In this document: positions 8,347-18,860 of the stretch, in pieces
How positions within the stretch are numbered: the first letter of the stretch is position 1
Layout: the number at the start of each line of letters is the position of its first letter
Source: Lentzea jiangxiensis
GTDB taxonomy: Bacteria > Actinomycetota > Actinomycetes > Mycobacteriales > Pseudonocardiaceae
Reading direction: 5' to 3'
Assembly: GCF_900104175.1 (NCBI RefSeq)
Contig: NZ_FNIX01000014.1
Coordinates: forward strand, 124,001-188,000
Length of the DNA stretch: 64,000 bases
Made by a program: the position numbers and the translations under genes
Notes under the pieces: model-generated
What the model was told of the DNA's origin: nothing
Database searches by the model: none
What the model saw: the letters and a program-made list of their open reading frames with translations, nothing else

Positions 8347-8613
8347 ATGCCCAAGTCCAAGGTCCGGAAGAAGGCGGTCTACACCGCACCCACTGACCGC
8401 CGCACGCCGGTCAAGGTCAAGGCAGCGGGGCCGTCTCACCCGGTCTACGTCGCCGTGATGCTCGGCTTCATGCTGCTCGGCCTCGCGTGGCTGGTCGTGA
8501 ACTACATCGCGGCCGAGAAGATCCCGTTCATGCTCGAGCTGGGCGCGTGGAACTTCGCCATCGGCTTCGCGCTGATGATCATCGGTCTGCTCATGACGAT
8601 GCGCTGGCGCTAG
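8347..8613 (+). CDS. crgA: CrgA, cell division regulator
   Basis: Small membrane protein of 88 residues with a basic N-terminus (MPKSKVRKKAVYT) and two membrane helices, about residues 36-53 and 64-85. It ends in MRWR. CrgA is known to bind FtsZ, FtsQ, FtsI and CwsA and to coordinate septal wall synthesis. Length, topology and position between the pknAB block and ppiA all match the family (Rv0011c in M. tuberculosis). It reads divergently from the sortase and ends at a perfect-stem terminator. Confidence 0.95.
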   Translation: MPKSKVRKKAVYTAPTDRRTPVKVKAAGPSHPVYVAVMLGFMLLGLAWLVVNYIAAEKIPFMLELGAWNFAIGFALMIIGLLMTMRWR

Positions 8614-8642
8614 CCGCAGGCCACGTCACTGTTCGTAGGGTC

Positions 8643-8670
8643 GGCCCGGACGTCACACGTCCGGGCCGTC
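8643..8670 (+). terminator. Terminator downstream of crgA
   Basis: A perfect 11-bp stem (8643-8653 with 8657-8667) with a 3-base loop is followed by GTCGTTTGTT. It lies 29 bases after the crgA stop. Confidence 0.8.
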
Positions 8671-8753
8671 GTTTGTTCAGGGCGTGTTCACCTGGTTCAC
8701 GCGAGCGTCACCGAAGCACACGGCTGTAAGTCATCCCCATTGGGGACAAGTCC

Positions 8754-8762
8754 TGTGGACAA
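8754..8762 (-). promoter_or_regulatory. Isolated DnaA box
   Basis: TGTGGACAA is an exact complement of TTGTCCACA. It lies just upstream of the PH-domain gene and beside a small palindrome (TCCCCATTGGGGA). The sequence CCTGTGGACAACT is shared with the box at 6683. Confidence 0.35.
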
Positions 8763-8846
8763 CTTTGCACCAAAATGCACAAGCGACGGTTTTCCCTCAT
8801 GCGGACCCGTTCGGTCGTCCACATTTCATGCGGCACACTCGACGGT

Positions 8847-9242
8847 GTGACTCGCACCTGGTCCACTCCCGCCCTGCTGGTCGCCGTCGCGTGGGTGGCG
8901 GCTCTCGCCCTCGCCGTCGCGACCTTCATCGCTGACGACAACGCGGGCCGTCTGCTCATCGGACTGGCAACGCTGCTGGTCGCGTACCTCGCGGCGTTCG
9001 CCTCCATCGCCCGGCCGAGGCTCACGGCGGACGCGAACGGGCTCGCCGTGCGCGGGTTCGCGAGCACCACGGTGCTGCCGTGGCACGAGGTGAAGGTGAA
9101 GCTGCAGACCACCCGCCGGCTCGGCAGGGAACAGCAGACGCTGGAACTCGACGCCGACGACCGCCTCGTCGTCCTCACGAGGCTGGACCTCGGCGCCGAT
9201 CCCGAAGAAGTGGCGGGGGTGCTGCACGCATTGCGCCCGTGA
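8847..9242 (+). CDS. Small membrane protein with a bacterial PH-like domain
   Basis: A 131-residue protein with two predicted membrane helices (about 10-30 and 37-53), then a soluble domain carrying RPRLTADANGLAVRG and WHEVKVKLQTTRR. That pattern is typical of the bacterial PH-like domain proteins found at this locus (mycobacterial Rv0010c). I chose the GTG at 8847 because an upstream ATG would add a non-hydrophobic leader with no homologous look. There is no Shine-Dalgarno sequence, and a weak -10-like CACACT lies 7 bases ahead. The function is unknown; it lies between crgA and the rhomboid/ppiA pair. Confidence 0.75.
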   Translation: MTRTWSTPALLVAVAWVAALALAVATFIADDNAGRLLIGLATLLVAYLAAFASIARPRLTADANGLAVRGFASTTVLPWHEVKVKLQTTRRLGREQQTLELDADDRLVVLTRLDLGADPEEVAGVLHALRP

Positions 9243-9249
9243 ATCGCTT

Positions 9250-10167
9250 CTAGCGGCACGTCCTGGCGTACTCGAGGACGATTTCGGCGGTCGTGTCGAG
9301 TTCGGTGGCGCGCAGCGCGAACATCACGCCGAGCAACACCACGGCCGCCACGACGGCACTGGTCTGGTACGCGTTGCGGTTCTTCTGCGGTGCCCTGACC
9401 ATCGCGAGCGTCAGCAGTCCGCCGATGACGAACCCGCCGAGGTGCCCGAGCAGCGAGGCGTTGGTGAAGAGGTTCGACACCAGGTTGATGCCGACGACCA
9501 CGAGGATCGTCGAGATGTCCCGCTTCTGGCGCTTGAACACGATCAGCAGCGCGCCCATCAGGCCGAACACCGCACCGGACGCACCGGCGAGCTGTTGGCA
9601 GACGGTGCCGAAGTAGAACGCCGCCGCACTGCCGCCGAGCAGCGACAGGAGGTACACGGCGCTGTACCGCAGCTTGCCGAGCTCCTGCTCGACGATGGGA
9701 CCCACCACGAACAGCGCCGCCATGTTGAGCGCGAGGTGGAGCAGGCCGAAGTGCATGAAGCCCGACGTCAGGATGCGCCACCACTCACCGTTGGCGGTGA
9801 GTTCCGGGATCATCGACGTCGCCGTGAACAGCTCCGCGCGGGAGTTGTTCATCGGGCTGCCGGACTGGACAACCGTGACCACGTACGCGAGCACGTTCAG
9901 CGCGATCATCACCTGCGTGATGACCGGCCGGCCGGTCGAGGCCACCGCGCCCGCGGACGTGCGGGCCTGGCGGACCGAACGGGCGCCCTCGTTCACGCAG
10001 TCGACGCACTGCATGCCGACGGAGGCGTCGCGCAGGCACTCCGGGCAGGCCGGACGGTCGCACCTGGTGCAGCGCAGCCGGGTGGGCCGATCGGAATGAC
10101 GTGCGCAGACCGGGGTTTCCGGCTCCGCTCCGATCGGCTCCTCCGGTGGCACGGATGCGTTGCTCAC
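9250..10167 (-). CDS. Rhomboid-family intramembrane serine protease with an N-terminal zinc-binding segment
   Basis: Intramembrane protease. Residues 20-60 carry several Cys/His pairs (CARHSDR, CTRCDRPACPEC, CVDC) resembling a B-box-like zinc finger. Six membrane helices follow. The catalytic dyad is Ser197 in GASGAVFG and His242 in LGHLGGF. The helix-1 to helix-2 loop contains EWWR, a rhomboid hallmark. Its start codon overlaps the ppiA stop by four bases, so it forms an operon behind ppiA. Substrates are unknown. Confidence 0.93.
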   Translation of the reverse strand: MSNASVPPEEPIGAEPETPVCARHSDRPTRLRCTRCDRPACPECLRDASVGMQCVDCVNEGARSVRQARTSAGAVASTGRPVITQVMIALNVLAYVVTVVQSGSPMNNSRAELFTATSMIPELTANGEWWRILTSGFMHFGLLHLALNMAALFVVGPIVEQELGKLRYSAVYLLSLLGGSAAAFYFGTVCQQLAGASGAVFGLMGALLIVFKRQKRDISTILVVVGINLVSNLFTNASLLGHLGGFVIGGLLTLAMVRAPQKNRNAYQTSAVVAAVVLLGVMFALRATELDTTAEIVLEYARTCR

Positions 10168-10712
10168 GCGCGTTCGATCGTGATCCGCTCGATCTTGATG
10201 TCGTTGACCGGACGGTCGCCCGCGCCGGTCGTCGTGTTGCCGATCGCGTCGACGACGTCGCGCGACTGCTGGTCGGCGACCTCACCGAAGATCGTGTGCT
10301 TGAAGTTCAGCCACGTCGTCGGCGCCACGGTGATGAAGAACTGCGAGCCGTTGGTGTTGGGCCCGGCGTTCGCCATCGCGAGCAGGTACGGCTTGTTGAA
10401 CTGCAGTTCGGAGTTGAACTCGTCCGCGAAGCGGTAGCCGGGGCCACCGCGGCCCGTGCCCGTGGGGTCACCGGTCTGGAGCATGAAGCCCGCGATGACG
10501 CGGTGGAACAGGGTGCCGTCGTAGAACGGACCCGACTTGGTGCCGCTCGCGTTCGCCTCGGTGTAGTCCTTGGTGCCCTCGGCGAGCCCGACGAAGTTCG
10601 CCACCGTCTTGGGGGCGTGGTCGGGGAACAGGTTGATGCGGATGTCGCCCTGCGTGGTGTGCAGGGTCGCCGTCACCTTGGTCCCGACGAAGGATTCGTT
10701 GCTGTCAGCCAC
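10164..10712 (-). CDS. ppiA: PpiA, cyclophilin-type peptidyl-prolyl isomerase
   Basis: Protein-folding enzyme catalysing cis-trans isomerisation of proline bonds. The cyclophilin signatures FHRVIAGFMLQTGD and MANAGPNTNGSQFFI are present, and the 182-residue length matches cytoplasmic PpiA (Rv0009). There is no signal peptide. It lies upstream of, and overlaps, the rhomboid gene. Confidence 0.96.
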   Translation of the reverse strand: MADSNESFVGTKVTATLHTTQGDIRINLFPDHAPKTVANFVGLAEGTKDYTEANASGTKSGPFYDGTLFHRVIAGFMLQTGDPTGTGRGGPGYRFADEFNSELQFNKPYLLAMANAGPNTNGSQFFITVAPTTWLNFKHTIFGEVADQQSRDVVDAIGNTTTGAGDRPVNDIKIERITIERA

Positions 10713-10805
10713 GGCTCCATCGTGCCATCACAGGCGCCGATGTTCAGAAACGGGCACGATGGGTACCTCTATGCCATCACCGGACGACAACGTGTGGAGC
10801 ACAGA

Positions 10806-11372
10806 ATGGACGAGGTGGACGTCATGACCCGTGCCGGCGAGAATGTTGGCAAGGCTGTCGGCACCGGTCTGAAGGCCGCGCGTGAGGGTGTCGTTCGCGC
10901 TGGTCACGCCGCTGAGGTCAAGCTCGCCGAGCGCGGCATCACGGCTGATCACGTTCGCGGCGCACTCGTGGAGCGGGCCGACACGCTCATGGGCAAGGCT
11001 GAGGACTGGGAGAAGCAGACTCGTCGCTCTCGCAAGCGCCTCGCCAAGAAGAGCGCGCAGACTCGCGCCGACCTCATGAGCAGGGCCGAGGTCGTGCGCA
11101 AGGAAGTGAAGAAGGCAGCGAAGCACGCGCGCAAGGACGCGAAGGTGCGCGCCAAGGAGATCCGCAAGGCCGCGGCCCAGCTCGGTGCCGACGCACCGAA
11201 GCGCCGCCGCTGGCCGTGGGTGCTGGGTCTCCTGATCGCGGCGGCCGCGGCGGGCTACGTCGCGATGACGCGCCGGCCGCAGGAGGTCCAGCTGCACGAG
11301 GAGGACCAGGTCCCGCACGCGGAGCCGGTCCTCAACGGACAGGTGCCCGTGCAGAAGGAACACGTCAAGTAA
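10806..11372 (+). CDS. Lys/Arg-rich helical protein with a C-terminal membrane anchor
   Basis: An unrecognised 188-residue protein. Residues 10-125 are a long charged, probably helical or coiled-coil segment rich in Ala, Lys and Arg. A membrane helix (WPWVLGLLIAAAAAGYVAM) lies near 145-163, and a short tail with acidic residues follows. ATG 10806 has GGAG six bases ahead; a second in-frame ATG at 10824 has GAGGTGGA ahead and is equally possible. The architecture resembles actinobacterial histone-like or DUF883-like membrane proteins, but I cannot assign a family. A role in envelope or nucleoid contact is speculation. Confidence 0.65.
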   Translation: MDEVDVMTRAGENVGKAVGTGLKAAREGVVRAGHAAEVKLAERGITADHVRGALVERADTLMGKAEDWEKQTRRSRKRLAKKSAQTRADLMSRAEVVRKEVKKAAKHARKDAKVRAKEIRKAAAQLGADAPKRRRWPWVLGLLIAAAAAGYVAMTRRPQEVQLHEEDQVPHAEPVLNGQVPVQKEHVK

Positions 11373-11385
11373 GCACCGGCAGCAG

Positions 11386-11919
11386 TCAGAGCTTCAGCCC
11401 TTTGATCGCCTCTTCCGCGATCCGGCGAGCCTTGATCGACTGCTTCTGGTTGCTCGTGACGACCACAGCGGCGTCGCTCTTCGCCACGGCGTAGACGACG
11501 CCGCTGTTGTTGTTCACATATCCCCCGGCCCAGCCGGTGGGTGAACTCGCGGGCTGTGAACCGTCCGGCGCCGCCTCGTTCACGATCATCTTCGCAACGC
11601 GCTCATCTCCCACGTACACGCGCACGGTCAACTGGATCTCGGTTGCCGTGGCGTAGAAGAAGCACGCCGGGTGAGGTTCGTCCGTTGACAGTTTCACCTT
11701 CGGTACGCGCTGCCCGTTCGCTTCCGCCACGTAGGCGGTCGCGAGGTACGGGCAGGTGCCGTCGCTCGCGGGCTGGGGCGCGGGCGGCACTGTCGGAGCC
11801 GCGCTGGTCGTGGTGGTGACCTGCTGGGTCTGGGTGGTCGGCGCCGGCACGTTCTGGGCGACATTGGGGCCGCACGCCGCGAGCGCGCCGAGCAGGGGCA
11901 GCAACAGTGCTCGTTTCAT
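11386..11919 (-). CDS. Secreted lipoprotein, possibly DUF2020 family
   Basis: A 177-residue protein with a lipoprotein signal peptide (MKRALLLPLLGALAACG; lipobox LAAC with Cys16). A Thr/Pro/Ala linker follows, then a globular domain beginning TCPYLATAYVAEANGQRVPKV. It contains a second cysteine in HPACFFY. The CPYL...ANGQRV and HPxCFFY pattern resembles the DUF2020 domain as I remember it, but I cannot verify this. The ATG at 11919 was chosen because it gives a complete signal peptide; earlier in-frame starts would bury it. The function is unknown. It converges on the Lys/Arg-rich gene with only 13 bases between. Confidence 0.75.
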   Translation of the reverse strand: MKRALLLPLLGALAACGPNVAQNVPAPTTQTQQVTTTTSAAPTVPPAPQPASDGTCPYLATAYVAEANGQRVPKVKLSTDEPHPACFFYATATEIQLTVRVYVGDERVAKMIVNEAAPDGSQPASSPTGWAGGYVNNNSGVVYAVAKSDAAVVVTSNQKQSIKARRIAEEAIKGLKL

Positions 11920-12027
11920 AGGGGCAACAGTCAACCAGACGCCGGAAGCGCTTCGAGCGGGACACTGTAATTGGTCCATACCTTTCGTGCCCTGCCCCCT
12001 CATCCCGCGCCCCGGAAGGATCCCGTC

Positions 12028-12423
12028 ATGGAGTTCCTGGAGTCACGACGAGAGCACGCCCTGGCGCTGTTCCGCATCATCATCGGTCTGCTCTTCGTGT
12101 TCCACGGCGTGCAGAAGGTCCAGAAGGGAACCGAGCTGCTGTCCTGGCCCGGTGGCCCGGTCATGCTCATCGAGCTGATCGCCGGCGGCCTGGTCCTCAT
12201 CGGACTGTGGACGCGCTGGGCTGCGCTGATCAGTTCCGGCGCCATGGCCTACGCGTACTTCGTGGTGCACCAGCCGAAGGGCCTGCTGCCGATCCAGAAC
12301 GGTGGCGAGCTCGCGGCGATCTACTCGTGGGCGTTCCTGCTGCTGGTGTTCACGGGCGCCGGCGCTTGGAGCATCGACCAGCTGCGCACCAGGTCGTCGA
12401 GGAAGTCGCTGGCGAACGCCTGA
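12028..12423 (+). CDS. DoxX-family membrane protein
   Basis: A 131-residue protein with four hydrophobic helices. The first carries ALFRIIIGLLFVFHGVQK, and the second contains LIELIAGGLVLIGLWTRWAA, both typical of DoxX/SURF4-like proteins. Family members are linked to redox defence in mycobacteria (a DoxX-superoxide dismutase complex), though many are unassigned. ATG 12028 is preceded by GGAAGGA at a normal distance. An 18-bp perfect-stem terminator follows. Confidence 0.87.
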   Translation: MEFLESRREHALALFRIIIGLLFVFHGVQKVQKGTELLSWPGGPVMLIELIAGGLVLIGLWTRWAALISSGAMAYAYFVVHQPKGLLPIQNGGELAAIYSWAFLLLVFTGAGAWSIDQLRTRSSRKSLANA

Positions 12424-12440
12424 CGCGTCAGCCGTGAATG

Positions 12441-12486
12441 CACTGAAGCCCTGTTCGCTGCGGCGCGAACAGGGCTTCAGTGTGAA
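12441..12486. terminator. Long perfect-stem terminator after the DoxX gene
   Basis: An 18-bp perfect stem (12441-12458 with 12465-12482) with a 6-base loop, followed by AAAACG. It separates the + strand DoxX gene from the converging tRNA-Ala and could stop transcription from both sides. Confidence 0.85.
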
Positions 12487-12492
12487 AACGTG

Positions 12493-12565
12493 TGGAGACG
12501 AGGGGAATCGAACCCCTAACCCCCGCCTTGCAAAGGCGGTGCTCTGCCAATTGAGCTACGTCCCC
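12493..12565 (-). tRNA. tRNA-Ala (anticodon TGC)
   Basis: A complete cloverleaf of 73 bases. The acceptor stem GGGGACG pairs with CGTCTCC and includes the G3-U70 wobble that identifies alanine tRNA. The anticodon loop is TTTGCAA and the T-loop is GGTTCGATTCC. The 3' CCA is not encoded. It follows gyrA and tRNA-Ile in the same direction, the usual mycobacterial arrangement. Confidence 0.97.
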
Positions 12566-12606
12566 GTGCCTGAGGACGGCACGCCGTCCTCAGAGCGAGA
12601 CCGAGA

Positions 12607-12729
12607 TCAGTCGGTGGGAGCGGTGGCCTCGCGCCACAGGTCCGCGTCGGCCTTGGCCGAACGGCTGCGCTTGACGAAGAACAGGACCGCACCGGCGACC
12701 ACGACGAGTGCGATGATCTTCTTAGCCAC
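12607..12729 (-). CDS. DLW-39 family small protein
   Basis: A 40-residue protein between the two tRNA genes. It starts (GTG) VAKKIIALVVVAGAV, has one membrane helix, then a basic KRSRSAK segment, and ends with the DADLWREAT motif. Length, DLW motif and position between gyrA-linked tRNAs fit the DLW-39 family of actinobacterial microproteins. AAGGA lies nine bases ahead of the GTG. The function is unknown. Confidence 0.88.
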   Translation of the reverse strand: MAKKIIALVVVAGAVLFFVKRSRSAKADADLWREATAPTD

Positions 12730-12875
12730 TTCGAATCCTTCCCAAGACCAAAAGTAAGCGACCCCACCACGTTACAGCAAGGCGACGACTGCCAGCCGAG
12801 CGAACAACTGTGATGGGGATCCGGGACTTCCCCGGCGGGGATCTGAGAGCTTGGCCCTCAGATGAAGATGCGATG

Positions 12876-12925
12876 ATTCAAGATTCGGTCGGCGCTCTCC
12901 GCCGACATGGATAACCCTTGAATCG
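12876..12925 (-). terminator. Nested hairpin after tRNA-Ile
   Basis: An inner stem GTCGGCG/CGCCGAC-like element (around 12889-12907) lies inside an outer GATTCAAG/CTTGAATC pairing. It is just downstream of tRNA-Ile in its direction of transcription. It is probably a terminator or processing structure; there is no U-tract. Confidence 0.4.
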
Positions 12926-12927
12926 AG

Positions 12928-13001
12928 TGGGCCTAGGAGGACTTGAACCTCCGACCTCTTCATTATCAGTGAAGCGCTCTAACCGCCTGAGCTATAGGCC
13001 C
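12928..13001 (-). tRNA. tRNA-Ile (anticodon GAT)
   Basis: A complete 74-base cloverleaf. The acceptor GGGCCTA pairs with TAGGCCC, the anticodon loop is CTGATAA and the T-loop is GGTTCAAGTCC. CCA is not encoded. It lies directly downstream of the gyrA-DUF3566 genes. Confidence 0.97.
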
Positions 13002-13076
13002 TCGATCAACTGTCACCCCTCTCGGGGCGACGAGGAGAACCTTACAGGATCGTCCTCGCCGCTCCCAAATCGGGGG

Positions 13077-14024
13077 TCATTCACGCTCGGAGAGCGTCAA
13101 CTCCAAGCCACCGGCCAGATCCGCGGACACGTTGTAGACGAACGCGCCGACGGTCGCGAGCGCGGTGAACAGCACGATGTTCACCGCGCCGATGATCGCC
13201 GAGACGCCGAACACGCGGCCCGCGCTGATCAACGGCTCCCCCGGCTCGTTGGCCTGGAGCAGGTCGTTCGCGGTGCTGTTGATCTTGTCCCAGACGCCCA
13301 TGCCGTGCAGGACGCCGTAGAGCACGCCGACCGCCACGAGCCAGACGAAGAACAGCGCGACACCCAGCACCAGGGCGAGCTTGAGCACCGACCACGGGTC
13401 GACGCGCTTCACCTGCAGCGAGGCGCGACGCGGGCCGCGGCCGGGGCGGCGGGCCGACGGAGAGGACGCCGCGGGGCGGGCACCGCTGGTGCCCATGTTC
13501 ACCGACGTGCGGCTGCTGCCCAGGCCCGCGGGCACGGCCGAGCCCGTGACCAAGGGCTTCTGCACCTTGACGGTGTCCGGGTCGGTCGACGGGAACGCCG
13601 GCGCCGGCTCGGACGACGGCACGGGTGGCGCGCCCGGAGCGACGTGCGTCTCGGAGGTGCCGTGCTGGGTGGCTTCCGTGTCGTTCGTCACCCGCTGCCA
13701 GGGCGGCGGGGTCGAGACGACGACCGGCTCGTCCGCGGCGGGAGCCACCGGGTCGACCGAGATCGTCTTGTCCTCGGCCGGTGCCGTCGGCTTCTCCTGC
13801 GCGGCGGGAGCGGCGGCCTCGGCCGTCTTGGCCTCGGTCACCTTCTCCGCTGACACGGGCTTCGTCTTGTCCTGCACGGTTCCACCCGAGGAACCGGACG
13901 CCGCCGGCGCGGCCGAGTCAGCCTTCTTCTCCGCCTGCTTCTGGGCAGAACCCTGGGGAGTCGGCTTGGTGATCACCGCGGTCTTGTCCGCGTCCCGGCC
14001 TTCGCGGTTCTCGGGTGGAGTCAC
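13077..14024 (-). CDS. DUF3566 membrane protein downstream of gyrA
   Basis: A 315-residue protein. The first 190 residues are low-complexity (Ala, Pro, Glu, Lys, Thr) and probably disordered and cytoplasmic. The conserved part starts near 195 with RRASLQVKRVDPWSVLKLAL. It has two membrane helices (about 218-240 and 275-297) around an extracellular loop, and fits the DUF3566 domain. This gene follows gyrA in most actinobacteria (mycobacterial Rv0007, cell-wall linked). It is separated from gyrA by 34 bases and is probably cotranscribed. The function is not established. Confidence 0.85.
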   Translation of the reverse strand: MTPPENREGRDADKTAVITKPTPQGSAQKQAEKKADSAAPAASGSSGGTVQDKTKPVSAEKVTEAKTAEAAAPAAQEKPTAPAEDKTISVDPVAPAADEPVVVSTPPPWQRVTNDTEATQHGTSETHVAPGAPPVPSSEPAPAFPSTDPDTVKVQKPLVTGSAVPAGLGSSRTSVNMGTSGARPAASSPSARRPGRGPRRASLQVKRVDPWSVLKLALVLGVALFFVWLVAVGVLYGVLHGMGVWDKINSTANDLLQANEPGEPLISAGRVFGVSAIIGAVNIVLFTALATVGAFVYNVSADLAGGLELTLSERE

Positions 14025-14058
14025 GAGCTTGTCCTTGACCTCTCGCTAGCGGTTCCGA

Positions 14059-16608
<2,550 letters not shown>

Positions 16609-16662
16609 TGTTCTCTTTCCTTCTCGCCAGGAACGCCAGGATGCCCAGAAACCAAGACCGGA

Positions 16663-18633
16663 CTAGATGTCCAGGAACTTGATGCTCTTGGCGTTGCGGG
16701 TGATGAACGAACGGCGTGCCTCGACGTCCTCGCCCATGAGCACGCTGAACAGCTCGTCGGCGGTGGCCGCGTCGTCCATGGTGACCTGCCGCAGGATCCG
16801 GTTGGCCGGGTCCATCGTGGTCTCCCACAGCTCCTCGGCGTTCATCTCGCCGAGACCCTTGTACCGCTGGATGTTGTCTTCCTTGCCGAGCTTCTTGCCG
16901 GCCTCCGTGCCCGACTTGATCACGGCGTCGCGCTCGCGGTCGGAGTAGACGTACTCCGGCTCCGCGCGCTGCCACTTGATCTTGTAGAGCGGCGGCTGCG
17001 CGAGGTAGACGTGGTTGTGCTCGATGAGCGGCTGCATGAAGCGGAACAGCAGCGTGAGCAGCAGGGTGCGGATGTGCTGGCCGTCGACGTCGGCGTCGGC
17101 CATCAGCACGATCTTGTGGTAGCGCAGCTTCGACAGGTCGAACTCGTCGTGGATGCCGGTGCCCAGCGCCGTGATCAGCGACTGGACCTCGGTGTTCTTG
17201 AGGACGCGGTCGATGCGCGCCTTCTCGACGTTGATGATCTTGCCGCGGATCGGCAGGATCGCCTGGTACATCGAGTCGCGCCCCTCCTTGGCGGAGCCGC
17301 CCGCGGAGTCGCCCTCGACGATGTAGAGCTCGCAGCGCTCCGGCTCGGTCGAGCGGCAGTCCTTCAGCTTGCCCGGCAGGCCGCCGATGTCGAGGGCGCC
17401 CTTGCGGCGCACCAGCTCGCGGGCCTTGCGGGCGGCGATGCGGGCCTGCGCCGAGGAGACCGCCTTCGTGACGATCGTCTTCGCCTCGTTGGGGTGGCGC
17501 TCGAACCAGTCGGCCAGGTGCTCGTTCGTCGACTTCTGCACGAACGACTTGGCCTCGCTGTTGCCCAGCTTGGTCTTCGTCTGGCCCTCGAACTGGGGCT
17601 CCTTGAGCTTCACCGAGATGATCGCCGCGAGGCCCTCGCGGATGTCGTCACCGGTGAGGTTCGCGTCCTTCTCCTTGAGGACCTTCTTCTCGCGCGCGTA
17701 CTCGTTGACCACCCGGGTCAGCGCGGCGCGGAAGCCCTCCTCATGAGTGCCGCCCTCGTGCGTGTTGATCGTGTTCGCGAAGGTGTAGACCGACGGCGTG
17801 TAGCCCGTGTTCCACTGCATCGCGACCTCGACCTGCAGGTCCTCGCCCTGCGCCTCGAAGCCGATGACCTTCTGGTGCACGGCCTCGCGGGTGTGGTTGA
17901 TGTGGCGGACGAAGTCCTCCAGGCCACCCGGGTAGTGGTAGACGCGTTCCTTCACCGCGGCCTTGTGGCCCTCGGCGTCGGCTTCCTCGTCCTCCTCCGA
18001 GACCCGCTCGTCGCGCAGGACGATGGTGATGCCCTTGTTGAGGAACGCCATCTCCTGCAGGCGGCGCGCGATCGTCTCGACGTTGTACTCGGTCGTCTCG
18101 AAGATGTCGGGGTCCGCCCAGAACGTGACGGTCGTGCCCGTCTCGTCGGTCGGCTCGCCCTGGCGCAGCTCGTGCGCGGGCTTCGAGTTCTCGTAGCGCT
18201 GGGTCCAGACGTGCCCCTGGCGCTTGATCTCCACCTCGACGGCGGTGGACAGCGCGTTCACCACGGAGATGCCGACACCGTGCAGACCGCCGGACACCGC
18301 GTAGGAGTCGCTGTCGAACTTGCCGCCCGCGTGCAGCACGGTGAGCACGACCTCGACGGTGGGCCTGCCCTCGACGGGGTGGACGTCGATGGGGATGCCG
18401 CGGCCGTCGTCGATCACCCGGACGCCGCCGTTGGCCAGCAGGGTGACGTCGACCGTCGTCGCGTAGCCGGCCATGGCCTCGTCGACCGAGTTGTCCACGA
18501 CCTCCTGGACCAGGTGGTGCAGACCGCGCTCGCCGGTCGAGCCGATGTACATGCCCGGCCTCTTGCGCACTGCCTCGAGACCCTCGAGGACGGTGATCGA
18601 GGACGCGCCGTACTCATTCTTCTTAGCTGACAC
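16663..18633 (-). CDS. gyrB: DNA gyrase subunit B
   Basis: The ATPase subunit of gyrase. The N-terminal GHKL domain has VDNSVDEAMAG and DDGRGIP. The Toprim domain has EGDSAGG and DADVDGQH, and the C-terminal domain has YKGLGEMN. The GTG at 18633 gives VSAKKNEYGASSITVLEGL, the typical actinobacterial N-terminus, with GAGGAG upstream. An in-frame start 44 codons earlier is possible but would add unconserved sequence. The length of 656 residues is normal. The gyrB-gyrA order leads away from oriC. Confidence 0.97.
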   Translation of the reverse strand: MSAKKNEYGASSITVLEGLEAVRKRPGMYIGSTGERGLHHLVQEVVDNSVDEAMAGYATTVDVTLLANGGVRVIDDGRGIPIDVHPVEGRPTVEVVLTVLHAGGKFDSDSYAVSGGLHGVGISVVNALSTAVEVEIKRQGHVWTQRYENSKPAHELRQGEPTDETGTTVTFWADPDIFETTEYNVETIARRLQEMAFLNKGITIVLRDERVSEEDEEADAEGHKAAVKERVYHYPGGLEDFVRHINHTREAVHQKVIGFEAQGEDLQVEVAMQWNTGYTPSVYTFANTINTHEGGTHEEGFRAALTRVVNEYAREKKVLKEKDANLTGDDIREGLAAIISVKLKEPQFEGQTKTKLGNSEAKSFVQKSTNEHLADWFERHPNEAKTIVTKAVSSAQARIAARKARELVRRKGALDIGGLPGKLKDCRSTEPERCELYIVEGDSAGGSAKEGRDSMYQAILPIRGKIINVEKARIDRVLKNTEVQSLITALGTGIHDEFDLSKLRYHKIVLMADADVDGQHIRTLLLTLLFRFMQPLIEHNHVYLAQPPLYKIKWQRAEPEYVYSDRERDAVIKSGTEAGKKLGKEDNIQRYKGLGEMNAEELWETTMDPANRILRQVTMDDAATADELFSVLMGEDVEARRSFITRNAKSIKFLDI

Positions 18634-18695
18634 GGGCCTGGAGTCTCCTCGCTGATGCGGGCAGAGCCGCACGGTGATGGGTGACGCTCCCTGTG

Positions 18696-18701
18696 ATTCT
18701 A
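18696..18701 (-). promoter_or_regulatory. Likely gyrB -10 element
   Basis: On the minus strand the sequence reads TAGAAT, about 63 bases before the gyrB GTG. It is the only good -10 match in the 227-base gap between dciA and gyrB. No convincing -35 was found. Confidence 0.4.
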
Positions 18702-18860
18702 CCGGGACACCCCGACAGAAAGGGGCCAAGGACACCTTTGAACCGGTCACAGAGCGCCTCAACAAGCACGAGACGGGTCGGGACGGCTGAAACGGGGGTT
18801 CAAATCCGCAGGTGAACGCTCATTGAGCCGCAGAACGGCCGCTGAGCCCCGGACGGGACC

